Assembly: GCF_018069625.1 (NCBI RefSeq)
Contig: NZ_CP072941.1
Span: forward strand, 1,364,001-1,428,000
Length of the DNA stretch: 64,000 nucleotides
Direction of reading: 5' to 3'
From: Streptomyces yatensis
Lineage (GTDB): Bacteria; Actinomycetota; Actinomycetes; Streptomycetales; Streptomycetaceae
The notes beneath the pieces were generated by a model. The model worked only from the letters and a program-made list of their open reading frames with translations. It was not told the DNA's origin and did no database searches. A program made the translations under genes and the position numbers. Below, piece by piece: positions 56,070 through 64,000 of the stretch. Position 1 is the first letter of the stretch, and each line of letters opens with the position of its first letter.

Positions 56070-56405
56070 ATGCGAAGGCAGCCTTATGTCTGCGGTCTGG
56101 ACGCGGCCGTGGACGTGATCGACGGCAAATGGAAAGTGCTGATCATCTGGGCGCTCAATCACCAGCGGTGCCGCTTCGGGGAATTGCGGCGGCTGGTTCC
56201 GGGGGTGAGCGAGAAGGTACTGGCGCAGCAGCTGAGGGAGTTGGAGGCGGACGGAATCGTCCACCGGGAGTCGTACGACGTGGTGCCGCCGAAGGTGGAG
56301 TATTCGCTGACCGAGCTGGGCGACGAGCTGAATACGGCACTGGGCCCGCTGGGCGCTTGGGGCAAGCGCCGGATGGCGGTGCTGGAGGAGGCGGGGCAGG
56401 GCTGA
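56070..56405 (+). CDS. HxlR-family regulator
   Basis: 111 aa winged helix: DGKWKVLIIWALNHQRCRFGELRR, then LVPGVSEKVLAQQLRELEADG and RESYDVVPPKVEYSLTELG. The N-terminal Cys in YVCGLDAAV sits where redox- or electrophile-sensing HxlR proteins (YodB, HypR) have their reactive Cys. ATG 56070 follows a GGGGGCGGGG site; an upstream GTG at about 56034 lies inside the operator and is unlikely. It probably controls the divergent reductase. Confidence 0.9.
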   Translation: MRRQPYVCGLDAAVDVIDGKWKVLIIWALNHQRCRFGELRRLVPGVSEKVLAQQLRELEADGIVHRESYDVVPPKVEYSLTELGDELNTALGPLGAWGKRRMAVLEEAGQG

Positions 56406-56408
56406 CCT

Positions 56409-56453
56409 CCGGGGCGGCCGCACCGCCCGGGGCGGCCGCACCGCCCGGGGCGG
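56409..56453. repeat. Two and a half 18-bp direct repeats
   Basis: CCGGGGCGGCCGCACCGC at 56409-56426 and 56427-56444, then a partial third copy. It directly follows the HxlR stop; each unit is self-complementary in part, so it may act as a terminator. Confidence 0.7.
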
Positions 56454-56559
56454 CGGCCGCGCCCGTGAATCGGCGTCAACCGGCGCCGTCGCACGTATTT
56501 TCCAACCGGGCCTCCGCGGGGTAGGGGTGTGGAGATCACCCCGCTCACTTGGAGGCCCC

Positions 56560-57897
56560 GTGACCGACAGCGCTCCCCCCAGCCCAGCGCGCACACCCTG
56601 GCGAGCCGTCTTCGGCGGCTCGATCGGAAATCTCGTCGAGTGGTACGACTGGTTCGTCTACGCCAGTTTCGCCACCTACTTCGCCGGCGCCTTCTTCCCC
56701 AAGGGCAACGACACGGCACAGCTCCTCAACACCGCCGGGATCTTCGCGGTCGGCTTCTTCATGCGTCCCGTCGGCGGCTGGCTGCTGGGCCGGTTCGCCG
56801 ACCGGCGCGGCCGTAAGGCGGCGCTCACCCTGACCGTGACGTTGATGTCGGCCAGCGCGCTGCTCATCGCCATCGCCCCGACGTACGACCAGGTCGGCTA
56901 CTTCGGCGCGGCCGTGCTGCTGGTGGCGCGGCTGCTGCAGGGGCTGTCGGTGGGCGGTGAGTACGCGGCCAGTGCCACCTATCTCACCGAGGCGTCCCGG
57001 CCCGGCGGCCGCGGCTTCGTCTCCAGCTTCCAGTACGTGTCGATGACGATGGGCCAGCTGATCGGTCTGGGCCTCCAGATCCTGCTGCAGCACACCATGT
57101 CCGATGACGCGCTGCACTCCTACGGCTGGCGCATTCCGTTCGTCGTCGGCGCCGTGGGCGCGGCGGTGGTCTTCTGGCTGCGGCGCAATCTGCTGGAGAC
57201 CGAGGTCTACACCGAGGAGGACGCCCACCAGGACGAACGGGGGACGATCGCCGAGCTGCTGCGCCACCGCAAAGAGGCGGCGCTCGTCATCGCGCTGACC
57301 ATGGGCGGCACGGTCGCGTACTACACGTACACCACCTATCTCACCAAGTACCTGTCGAACACGGCCGGTCTGAGCAAGTCGGACGCGTCGCTGGTGAGCT
57401 TCTGTGCCCTGTTCCTGTTCATGCTGTTGCAGCCGCTGGCCGGATCGCTCTCGGACCGGATCGGGCGCCGTCCGCTGCTGATCACCTTCGGCTTCGGCTC
57501 GATGCTCGGCACCGTCCCCATCATGACCGCGCTGTCGCACACCGACACCTTCACGGGGGCGCTGCTGCTCTCGCTCGCGGCGCTGGTCATCGTGACCGGC
57601 TACACCTCGATCAACGCCGTGGTGAAGGCGGAGCTGTTCCCCACCCATGTCCGGGCGCTCGGGGTGGCCCTGCCGTACGCGCTGGCGAACGCGCTGTTCG
57701 GCGGCACCGCGGAGTATGTGGCGCTGTGGTTCAAGAAGGGCGGTGCGGAGTCCGGGTACTACTGGTACGTCTCGGCGTGTGCGGCCGTCTCGCTCATCGT
57801 CTACCTCACCATGCGGGAGACCCGCGACGCCGCCCTCTCCCGGGACCGCGCGGACGGCCCGGCCGCCCCGGGGAAGCAGCGGACGACCGCGGTGTGA
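56560..57897 (+). CDS. MFS metabolite:H+ symporter (KgtP/ProP type)
   Basis: 445 aa, 12 membrane helices. Family signatures are GGSIGNLVEWYDWFVYAS in helix 1, GRFADRRGRKAAL in loop 2-3, RLLQGLSVGGEYAASATYL and GSLSDRIGRRPLL. These transport alpha-ketoglutarate, shikimate, citrate or betaines; the exact substrate cannot be read. GTG 56560 has GGAGG 4 nt upstream. It follows the HxlR gene on the same strand but has its own leader. Confidence 0.93.
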   Translation: MTDSAPPSPARTPWRAVFGGSIGNLVEWYDWFVYASFATYFAGAFFPKGNDTAQLLNTAGIFAVGFFMRPVGGWLLGRFADRRGRKAALTLTVTLMSASALLIAIAPTYDQVGYFGAAVLLVARLLQGLSVGGEYAASATYLTEASRPGGRGFVSSFQYVSMTMGQLIGLGLQILLQHTMSDDALHSYGWRIPFVVGAVGAAVVFWLRRNLLETEVYTEEDAHQDERGTIAELLRHRKEAALVIALTMGGTVAYYTYTTYLTKYLSNTAGLSKSDASLVSFCALFLFMLLQPLAGSLSDRIGRRPLLITFGFGSMLGTVPIMTALSHTDTFTGALLLSLAALVIVTGYTSINAVVKAELFPTHVRALGVALPYALANALFGGTAEYVALWFKKGGAESGYYWYVSACAAVSLIVYLTMRETRDAALSRDRADGPAAPGKQRTTAV

Positions 57898-57898
57898 C

Positions 57899-57924
57899 GA
57901 CGCCGAGGGGCCGGGCCCGGCGTC
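57899..57924. terminator. Bidirectional hairpin at a convergent junction
   Basis: GACGCCG / CGGCGTC arms with an inner GGGCCC, filling the 25-bp gap between the MFS gene and the convergent ATPase gene. Confidence 0.65.
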
Positions 57925-58390
57925 AGTGGCCGGCGGTCACGCTCATCTGAGCCCAGACCACCCGTCCGCCGTTCACGCCCGGCCGGTCCCCCCACGCGTC
58001 CGCCAGGGCGCGGACCAGCGCGAGTCCGCGTCCGCACTCGTCCTCCAGACCGGCCTCCCTCGGCGTGGGGACGGCCGGTCCGCCGCCCTGGTCGGCGACC
58101 TCGATATAGAGCATGTGCCGCTCATGGGCGCGCAGCACACAGAGGATGTGCTCGCTTCCGGTGTGCACCAGGGCGTTGGTGAACAGCTCGGACATCACCA
58201 GCTCGGCGGACTCGCAGAGGTCCTCCTGAAAGCCCCACTCCAGTACGCGGGAGCGCACCCGGTGCCGGGCGACGGCGACCGAGGCGCCTCTGGCAGACAG
58301 CTGGAACCTCTCCTGACGGAGGGCGGAGTCAACGCTCCCGGAGTTCGGGTGGTGGGCCATCGTCGAGCGTTGACGCAATGCCACGGCCAT
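57923..58390 (-). CDS. HATPase_c regulator (AbaA/anti-sigma kinase-like)
   Basis: 155 aa, GHKL ATPase: N-box ELFTNALVHT, G1 box EVADQGGG, G2 box GRGLALVRALAD. Such small ATPases resemble SpoIIAB/RsbW anti-sigma kinases and are a regular partner of WhiJ-type regulators. ATG 58390 has GGAAGG 3 nt upstream. It is divergent from the DUF5753 regulator gene across 225 bp. Confidence 0.88.
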   Translation of the reverse strand: MAVALRQRSTMAHHPNSGSVDSALRQERFQLSARGASVAVARHRVRSRVLEWGFQEDLCESAELVMSELFTNALVHTGSEHILCVLRAHERHMLYIEVADQGGGPAVPTPREAGLEDECGRGLALVRALADAWGDRPGVNGGRVVWAQMSVTAGH

Positions 58391-58523
58391 GTGCCTTCCG
58401 TCCGTCTACCTGTGGGGGCGTGAATGCCGTACGTGAATGCCGCAAGTGCGCGACACAGCAGCCACGTTGGACTGGTCACACCCGTCACTATCGTTGCTGC
58501 AAGCACCAGTTGGCAAGGCGCGA

Positions 58524-58538
58524 TCTGCAAAATGCAGA
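58524..58538. promoter_or_regulatory. Palindrome TCTGCA-AAA-TGCAGA
   Basis: Six-bp perfect arms around AAA, about 80 bp before the WhiJ-like GTG and 130 bp before the divergent ATPase start. Candidate operator for the adjacent HTH protein. Confidence 0.5.
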
Positions 58539-58615
58539 ATAGCCAGCGCACTCTGTTGCCCCTCATCTCGCACGTGGCACACTGATCCTGACAAGACCGT
58601 CCCAGGAGGTACGAC

Positions 58616-59473
58616 GTGGGTGAAGCGCGATCTGCCCCGACCGTCGGGCAGATGGTCCTCGGCATGAGGCTGCGGGACCTTCGCGAGAAAGCCGGCGTCA
58701 GCTACGACCAGGCTGCCAGGGCGCTGCACGTCAACCAGACCACGGTGCGCAGGATGGAGAAGGCCGAGGTCGGCCTGAAACTCCCCTACGTCGAGAAGCT
58801 GCTGCAGACCTATGGCGCCGAACAGGAAGAGATCGACTCCTTCCTCGCGCTCGCCGAGGAGGCCAACAGACCGGGCTGGTGGCACCGGTTCCGCGATGTG
58901 CTGCCGGACTGGTTCAGTCTCTATGTGAGCCTCGAGGGCGTGGCGAGCCGCATCCGCGCCTATGAGCCGCATTTCGTCCCCGGACTCCTGCAGACCGAGG
59001 AGTACGCCCGCACGCTGCTCTCCATCGGCTTCCCGCACGGGTCCCGCCAGGAGCTCGACCGCCGGGTGGCGCTGCGGATGGAGCGCCAGGAGCTGCTCAG
59101 CCGCCCGGACGGACCGCATCTGTGGGTGGTGATGGACGAGACGGTGCTCCGGCTGTCCATCGGGGGTCCCCAGGTGATGCGCGCCCAGATCGACCACCTG
59201 ATCGAGGCGGTACAGAAGCCCAACATCACCCTCCAGGTGGTGCCGTTCTCCGCCGGCCCGCACCCGGGCATGGGCGGACCCTTCCAGCTCTTCCGGTTCC
59301 AGATCCCGGAACTGCCGGACATCGTCTACGCCGAGGGCCTGACCGGCGCCGGCTATCTCGACCAACGTTCCGATGTGGCCGCCTATTTGGAGGCCCTGGA
59401 CCGCATGGGCACCCAGGCCACACCGGCGCGGCGCACGGAGAGTTTCCTCCGTGGGATTCGCAAGGAGCTCTGA
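58616..59473 (+). CDS. WhiJ-like XRE regulator with DUF5753 domain
   Basis: 285 aa. N-terminal HTH (LRDLREKAGVSYDQAARALH, then NQTTVRRMEKAEVG), followed by the DUF5753 domain (YEPHFVPGLLQTEEYARTLL, LDRRVALRMERQELL, LQVVPFSAGPHPGMGGPF). GTG 58616 has AGGAGG 7 nt upstream. Streptomyces carry many paralogous sets of this protein with a DUF397 partner and an AbaA-like ATPase; the known members affect development and antibiotic onset. Confidence 0.94.
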   Translation: MGEARSAPTVGQMVLGMRLRDLREKAGVSYDQAARALHVNQTTVRRMEKAEVGLKLPYVEKLLQTYGAEQEEIDSFLALAEEANRPGWWHRFRDVLPDWFSLYVSLEGVASRIRAYEPHFVPGLLQTEEYARTLLSIGFPHGSRQELDRRVALRMERQELLSRPDGPHLWVVMDETVLRLSIGGPQVMRAQIDHLIEAVQKPNITLQVVPFSAGPHPGMGGPFQLFRFQIPELPDIVYAEGLTGAGYLDQRSDVAAYLEALDRMGTQATPARRTESFLRGIRKEL

Positions 59474-59475
59474 CT

Positions 59476-59775
59476 GTGGATCAGGTACACGTGTACAACG
59501 GCATGCCGGCCAAACACCTGGGGACCGAGGGCTGGGCCAAGCCGTGGAGCGGTCCCAACGGCGGTGCCTGCGTGGAGGCGCTGAGGCTGCACGACGGGCG
59601 GATCGCCCTGCGTCAGTCGACCGATCCCGACGGCCCTGCCCTGATCTACACCCACCATGAAATCGAGAGGTTCATCCAAGGTGCCAAGGCCGGCGCCGCG
59701 GATTTCCTGCTCACACGCCCAGACCCCAACCTGACCTCCTCGGCGGGTACCGGACCGGAACGGAGGGCCGCGTGA
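59476..59775 (+). CDS. DUF397 protein
   Basis: 99 aa from GTG 59476 (AAGGAG 8 nt upstream). It shows the family pattern GWAKPWSGPNGGACVEA, GRIALRQSTDPDGPALIYT and IERFIQGAKAGAADFL. DUF397 proteins pair with the WhiJ-like regulator encoded 2 nt upstream, probably modulating it. The stop overlaps the next start (GTGA). Confidence 0.93.
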   Translation: MDQVHVYNGMPAKHLGTEGWAKPWSGPNGGACVEALRLHDGRIALRQSTDPDGPALIYTHHEIERFIQGAKAGAADFLLTRPDPNLTSSAGTGPERRAA

Positions 59776-60590
59776 CCGACTACGGGCTCGCCCCTGACCA
59801 GATCGACACCACCAAGCCGCACCCGGCTCGGATGTACGACTTCTACCTCAACGGCAAGGACCACTACGAGGTCGACGCCGAGGCCGCCGGGCGGGTGCTG
59901 GAGGTCTATCCCACCGTCCGGCTCAACGCCACCGTCAACCGGGCCTTCATCCACCGCGCCACCCGCTGGCTGGCCCGGGAGGCCGGGATACGGCAGTTCC
60001 TCGACATAGGCACCGGCATACCCACCGAGCCCAACCTCCACCAGGTCGCCCAGGGCGTCGCCCCCGAGGCCCGGGTGGTCTACACCGACTACGACCCCAT
60101 CGTGCTGGCCTACGCCCAAGCGCTGCTCATCGGCACCCCCGAGGGCCGTACGTCCTATGTGCAGGCGGATGTGCGCGATCCCCAGCGGATCATGAGCGCC
60201 CCCGAGCTGCATGAGACGCTGGACCTGGACCAGCCGGTGGCGATCTCCGTGAACGCGCTCTTCCACTTCATCCCGGAGGAGGACAAGCCGTACGAGATCA
60301 TCCGCGAGCTGATGGCGCCCCTGGCCCCGGGCAGCTATCTGATGCTGACCCACTCCACCCATGACTTCTCGGCGGAGACCTGGCGGAACGTCATCCAGGT
60401 CTACAAGGAGAGCGGCATCTCCTTCACCACCCGCTCCCAGAGCGAGGTCGGGGCCTTCTTCGACGGTCTGGAGCTGGTCGACCCGGGTGTGTCGGAGCCC
60501 CACCACTGGAACCCGGACCCCGAGGACAGCCCGGAGACCATCCGCAGCGCGGACATCAACATGTGGGCGGGAGTGGCCCGGAAGCCATAG
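59772..60590 (+). CDS. SAM-dependent methyltransferase of the DUF574 type
   Basis: 272 aa. Begins with the family signature DTTKPHPARMYDFYLNGKD; SAM site FLDIGTGIPTEPN and VYTDYDPIVLAYAQALL. The family is expanded in Streptomyces, often beside WhiJ/DUF397 genes; methyl acceptors are unknown. GTG 59772 overlaps the DUF397 stop, so the three genes form one operon. Confidence 0.92.
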   Translation: MTDYGLAPDQIDTTKPHPARMYDFYLNGKDHYEVDAEAAGRVLEVYPTVRLNATVNRAFIHRATRWLAREAGIRQFLDIGTGIPTEPNLHQVAQGVAPEARVVYTDYDPIVLAYAQALLIGTPEGRTSYVQADVRDPQRIMSAPELHETLDLDQPVAISVNALFHFIPEEDKPYEIIRELMAPLAPGSYLMLTHSTHDFSAETWRNVIQVYKESGISFTTRSQSEVGAFFDGLELVDPGVSEPHHWNPDPEDSPETIRSADINMWAGVARKP

Positions 60591-60645
60591 GGCAAGCCAC
60601 CGGGAGTGTTCGGCGGGACTTGGCGCCCGCGGCGGGCTGTTCCCC

Positions 60646-60777
60646 TCCCCGCCCCTTCCCGACACCTGACGAAATGCGGCTCCGCCGCGTGCGGGGCTCC
60701 GCCCCAGACCCCGGGGTTCACGGGCGGAGCCCCTGCCACGCGGCGGAGCCGCATAGCGATGCTGCGGGAAGGGGCGG
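60646..60777. terminator. 130-bp near-perfect palindrome
   Basis: Outer arms CCCCGCCCCTTCCCG (60647-60661) and CGGGAAGGGGCGGG (60764-60777); inner arms ATGCGGCTCCGCCG and CGGCGGAGCCGCAT, then GGGGCTCCGCCC and GGGCGGAGCCCC around a loop with CCCCGGGG. It sits between the convergent methyltransferase and sensor-kinase genes. Probably a bidirectional terminator and a dispersed Streptomyces repeat. Confidence 0.8.
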
Positions 60778-60850
60778 GAAGGGGTAAGAATCCCCGGACG
60801 CCCCGTAGCGGCGGCGGCACGCATGGCCCGCGGGCTTCACGGCCCGGCAT

Positions 60851-62263
60851 CTACGGCGCCTCGGCGCCCTCGCCGACCGTGAAGCCCAGTACCGCGCCCC
60901 CGCCCGGGCGCGGCCGGGCGAAGACGGTGCCGCCGTGTGCGAGGGCGACCTCGCGCACGATGGCCAGGCCCAGCCCCGAACCGGGCAGGCTGCGCGCGCC
61001 GGGCGCGCGGTAGAAGCGGTCGAAGACGCGCTCGCGGTCCTCCTCGGCGATGCCGGGGCCCCGGTCCAGGACCTCCACCCGGCGGCCGGTGATCATCACC
61101 TCGACCGGCTCGGTGCCGTCCCGGTCGAACTTGGCGGCGTTCTCCACCAGATTGGAGATCGCGCGCTGCAGGGTGGCCGGGCGGCCGGTCAGCCGGGTGT
61201 CGCCCTCGGCCCGTACGGTGATCTCCCGGCCGGTCCGGCGCCGGGCGAGGGTCGCGGCGGTGGTGGCCACCTCCGCCAGCGAGACCTCCGTAAGGGGTTC
61301 GTCGTCCCGCTGCCCGGCCGCCAGCTCCACCAGCTCATTGACCAGGTCGGTCAGCTCCCGGGTCTCCCCCGCCAGATCGGCCAGCAGATCCTCGCGCGCG
61401 GGCCCCGGCAGCTCCTCGAAGCGGCGCAGCAGGGAGATATTGGTGCGCAGCGAGGTGAGCGGGGTGCGCAGCTCGTGCCCGGCGTCCTCGACCAGCCGCC
61501 GCTGGTCGTCCTTGGAGCGCGCGAGCTGTCCGAGCATGCCGTCGAAGGCCCGTCCGAGGCGGCCCACCTCGTCGTCCCCGGCCACCGGCACCGCCACCTG
61601 CATCCGGCCGGTCGCGGCCACGCTCTCGGCGACCCGGGTCAGCCGCACCAGCCGCCGGGTGATCCGTCCGGCCAGCCACCAGCCGGCCAGTCCGGCGGCC
61701 AGGATGACGGCGACCACGAACAGCGCGGTGCGCTTCTGGAGTTCCCGCAGCAGATCCTCGGTGTCGCTGATCTGCTGGGCCACCTGGACCGCGCCGGTGC
61801 CGTCGCCCACGGCCACCGTGGCCATGCGGTACTGCTCTCCGCCGATGCCGATCTCGCGCCGGACGACGGTGCCCGGTGTGCGGGAGGCGGCGGTGATCCG
61901 GTCGTCGCCGGTCACCGGCAGCGGGGGCTTGCCCGCGTCGTAGACCGTGCCGCTGCCGTTGATCACCTGGACGTCCATCCGGCTGATCCGGCGCAGATCG
62001 TCCCGCAGGCCGTAGGGGACGGGCACGGTGGACTCGGTGGGGTACTGCCGCAGGATCACCTTCTCGGTGCGGACCTCGCCGCGCAGATCGCGGATCACAT
62101 CGTCGAACGCCGTCTGCTGGTCGACCCGCACCAGCCCGGCCGCCGCGTCGTAGCTGAGGCCGCCGACCAGGAGGGTGACCACGGAGGCCGCCGCCGCGAA
62201 CGAGAGCGCGAAGGTGGTCCGCAGACTGGGCCGCCCACGGCGGAGCGGGGGAAGCCGCACCAT
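60851..62263 (-). CDS. Sensor histidine kinase
   Basis: 470 aa. Membrane helix near residues 16-38, periplasmic sensor to about 165, second helix AGLAGWWLAGRITRRL, HAMP, then the H-box EDAGHELRTPLTSLRTN (His near 260) and ATPase boxes NLVENAAKF, DRGPGI and GSGLGLAIV. It is MprB/CutS-like by layout. The ATG overlaps the response-regulator stop by one base (TAATG). Confidence 0.95.
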   Translation of the reverse strand: MVRLPPLRRGRPSLRTTFALSFAAAASVVTLLVGGLSYDAAAGLVRVDQQTAFDDVIRDLRGEVRTEKVILRQYPTESTVPVPYGLRDDLRRISRMDVQVINGSGTVYDAGKPPLPVTGDDRITAASRTPGTVVRREIGIGGEQYRMATVAVGDGTGAVQVAQQISDTEDLLRELQKRTALFVVAVILAAGLAGWWLAGRITRRLVRLTRVAESVAATGRMQVAVPVAGDDEVGRLGRAFDGMLGQLARSKDDQRRLVEDAGHELRTPLTSLRTNISLLRRFEELPGPAREDLLADLAGETRELTDLVNELVELAAGQRDDEPLTEVSLAEVATTAATLARRRTGREITVRAEGDTRLTGRPATLQRAISNLVENAAKFDRDGTEPVEVMITGRRVEVLDRGPGIAEEDRERVFDRFYRAPGARSLPGSGLGLAIVREVALAHGGTVFARPRPGGGAVLGFTVGEGAEAP

Positions 62264-62967
62264 TACTCCTCCCGCAGGGTGTAACCGACTCCGCGCACCG
62301 TATGGATCAGCGGGGTGCGCCCCTCCGGATCGACCTTGCGGCGCAGATAGCCGATGTAGACGGCGAGGTTCTTCGAGCCGGGGCCGAAGTCGTAGCCCCA
62401 GATGCGGGCGTAGATGGTGGTGTGGTCCAGGACGATGCCCGCGTTGCGCGCCAGCAGCTCCAGCAGGTCGAATTCGGTGCGGGTCAGCTCCAGCTCCGTA
62501 CCGCCGCGCCAGACCCGGCGCGCCGAGGAGTCCAGGTGCAGATCCGCGACCTCCAGCACGCCGTCGATGGCGGCGTCCTCCGGCGCGGGCGGTTCGGCCG
62601 GGGCGGCGCGGCGCAGCAGCGCGCGCAGCCGGGCGAAGACCTCCTCGACCTCGAAGGGCTTGGCCACGTAGTCGTCCGCCCCGGCGTCCAGGCCCTCGAT
62701 CCGGTCGGCGGTCTCGACCCGCGCGGTGAGCATCAGGATGGGGGTGCGGTCCCCCTCGGCGCGCAGCACCCGGCACACCTGCAGCCCGTCCACGCCGGGC
62801 ATCATCACGTCCAGGACGACCACGTCCGGGCGCTCCCGGTGGATGGCCGCCAGCGCCTCTATCCCGTCGGGTACGGCGGTGACGCGGTACCCCTCCAGGG
62901 TCAGGGCGCGTTCCAGCGCCTGGCGGATGGCACGGTCGTCCTCGGCGAGCAGCACGGTGTTGGTCAC
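62263..62967 (-). CDS. OmpR/PhoB-family response regulator
   Basis: 234 aa. Receiver domain with acidic pocket EDD near residue 10, phospho-acceptor Asp53 (VVVLDVMMPG) and Lys in DDYVAKPF; winged helix from about 135 (LTRTEFDLLELLARN, YIGYLRRKVD, TVRGVGYTLR). It is encoded before its kinase in one operon. GTG 62967 is used, with a weak ribosome-binding site. Confidence 0.95.
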   Translation of the reverse strand: MTNTVLLAEDDRAIRQALERALTLEGYRVTAVPDGIEALAAIHRERPDVVVLDVMMPGVDGLQVCRVLRAEGDRTPILMLTARVETADRIEGLDAGADDYVAKPFEVEEVFARLRALLRRAAPAEPPAPEDAAIDGVLEVADLHLDSSARRVWRGGTELELTRTEFDLLELLARNAGIVLDHTTIYARIWGYDFGPGSKNLAVYIGYLRRKVDPEGRTPLIHTVRGVGYTLREE

Positions 62968-63142
62968 ACCCCGAGTCTGCCAAGGCCACAGCGGTGCCCG
63001 CCCCGGCCGGGGGTCCTGAGCGGGGCTTCTTACCCCGCTCTCACCTTCTTCACGCGACGGGCTTACCGGGCCCGGAGAAGGTGTCCGTCACGTTCCGGGG
63101 GGAACTCGCCCCGGGGATGCAACCGGCCGGAGAAAATACCGC

Positions 63143-64000
63143 ATGAAGATCGCATTCCTGCTGCACAACGCCTACGGGATCGGCGGAACGATCCGGACGA
63201 CGATGAATCTCGCGACGGCGCTCGCCGACCGCCACGAGGTGGAGATCGTCTCGATGATGCGGCATCGCGAGACGCCGCGTTTCGCCCTCGACCCCCGGGT
63301 GCGGCTGGTCCCCCTGGTGGACACGCGTCCGGAGAGCACGGACGCCAATGACCCGCTGTTCTTCGAGGCCAGCCGGGACTTCCCGGCCGCCGAGAAGCGG
63401 TACCGCCAGTACAACCGCCTGATCGACACGCGGGCCGCGGAGTATCTGCGCGGCTGCCCCGCCGATGTGATCATCGGCACTCGGCCGGGGGTGAACGTCT
63501 ACGTATCCCGCTTCGCCCCGCGCCGGGCGCTGCGCATCGCCCAGGAGCATCTGCGGTACGACGCGCACAGCAAGAAGCTGCGACGGGAGCTGGCTCCGCA
63601 CTACCGGCTGCTGGACGCCATCGTCACCACGACCGAGGCGGACGCCGCGGTCTACCGCGAGAAGATGCCGTTGCCGGGAGTGCGGACCCTGGCGATACCC
63701 AACAGCGTCCCCGAACCGGCCGTCGCCCCCTCCGAGGGCACCACACCGGTGATCGCGGCGGCCGGGCGGCTGGTCCGCGGCAAGCGCTTCGACCTGCTCA
63801 TCGACGCCTTCGCGGAGGTCACGGCCAAGTTCCCGGCCTGGCGGCTGCGGATCTACGGCGGGGGCGCGGAGAAGGAGCGGCTCGCGGAGCGCATCGAGCG
63901 GCTGGGCCTGTCCGGGAGCGCGGAGCTGATGGGGTCCTACTCCCCCATCGAGGAGGAGTTCGCGAAGGCGTCGCTGGTCGCGGTCGCCTCGGATGCCGAG
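63143..64000 (+). CDS. GT4-type glycosyltransferase, truncated by the window end
   Basis: First 286 residues. Begins MKIAFLLHNAYGIGGTIRTT, the N-terminal Rossmann fold with a Gly-rich loop of GT-B enzymes; the second fold starts with VIAAGRLVRGKRFDLLIDAF-like residues near 205 and continues IYGGGAEKERL and LMGSYSPIEEEFAKAS. The UDP-binding ExxxxxxxE region lies beyond the edge. ATG 63143 has GGAG about 10 nt upstream. It is divergent from the two-component operon across 175 bp. Acceptor unknown. Confidence 0.9.
   Translation, partial: MKIAFLLHNAYGIGGTIRTTMNLATALADRHEVEIVSMMRHRETPRFALDPRVRLVPLVDTRPESTDANDPLFFEASRDFPAAEKRYRQYNRLIDTRAAEYLRGCPADVIIGTRPGVNVYVSRFAPRRALRIAQEHLRYDAHSKKLRRELAPHYRLLDAIVTTTEADAAVYREKMPLPGVRTLAIPNSVPEPAVAPSEGTTPVIAAAGRLVRGKRFDLLIDAFAEVTAKFPAWRLRIYGGGAEKERLAERIERLGLSGSAELMGSYSPIEEEFAKASLVAVASDAE

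Overview
The window is high-GC actinobacterial DNA. GTG/TTG starts, coupled ATGA/GTGA stop-start overlaps, an in-frame TTA codon in a regulator, a WhiJ/AbaA-type regulatory locus and a modular type I PKS all point to Streptomyces. The loading module decarboxylates malonate (KSQ), the first extender AT carries an ethylmalonyl-type motif, and dTDP-sugar genes and a large LuxR regulator follow. Cobalamin and methylmalonyl-CoA mutase genes lie next door. From memory this matches the published setting of the elaiophylin (macrodiolide) cluster in Streptomyces violaceusniger-clade strains. That identification is an inference, because most of the PKS lies outside the window.

Region 1 (1-14565, all minus strand) is the edge of the polyketide cluster. 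In transcription order it holds a FabH-like ketosynthase III, a fused double 3-hydroxyacyl-CoA dehydrogenase, a LAL-type regulator, rmlA, rmlB and the 5' 6.1 kb of the first PKS gene. The first two genes could feed C4 units toward ethylmalonyl-CoA. A shared CCCCTAA/AGGGGTGG motif recurs in front of several of these genes. Region 2 (14.8-23.5 kb) holds a lipase-maturation-factor-like membrane protein, a giant P-type ATPase, a 42-aa peptide gene and a CDF metal exporter.

Region 3 (23.5-42.5 kb) makes cobalamin and uses it. It carries cobN with its own B12 riboswitch, cobG-cobH-cobIJ, cobK, cbiD, then a long minus-strand series mutA-mutB-meaB-fhuF-like-acetyltransferase-cobL-cobM. A 164-bp MITE-like inverted repeat sits exactly between mutB and meaB.

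Region 4 (42.7-47.1 kb) may be an undescribed peptide system. On one strand, in order, are a 56-aa peptide gene with a strong ribosome-binding site, an XRE regulator, an HExxH ImmA/IrrE-like peptidase, a 7-TM protein with a cytoplasmic tail, and a cytochrome P450.

Region 5 (47.2-64 kb) is accessory and regulatory. It contains a TetR/FAD-monooxygenase divergon with twin operators, a Tat-exported GH95-like glycosidase, a PAP2-diacylglycerol-kinase fusion, an EamA transporter, an HxlR/imine-reductase-like divergon with a perfect 26-bp operator, a KgtP-type MFS transporter, an AbaA/WhiJ/DUF397 locus with a methyltransferase, a two-component system, and a truncated glycosyltransferase. Most convergent gene junctions carry either a perfect hairpin or a short tandem repeat array. 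No rRNA, tRNA, CRISPR or complete insertion sequence was seen.
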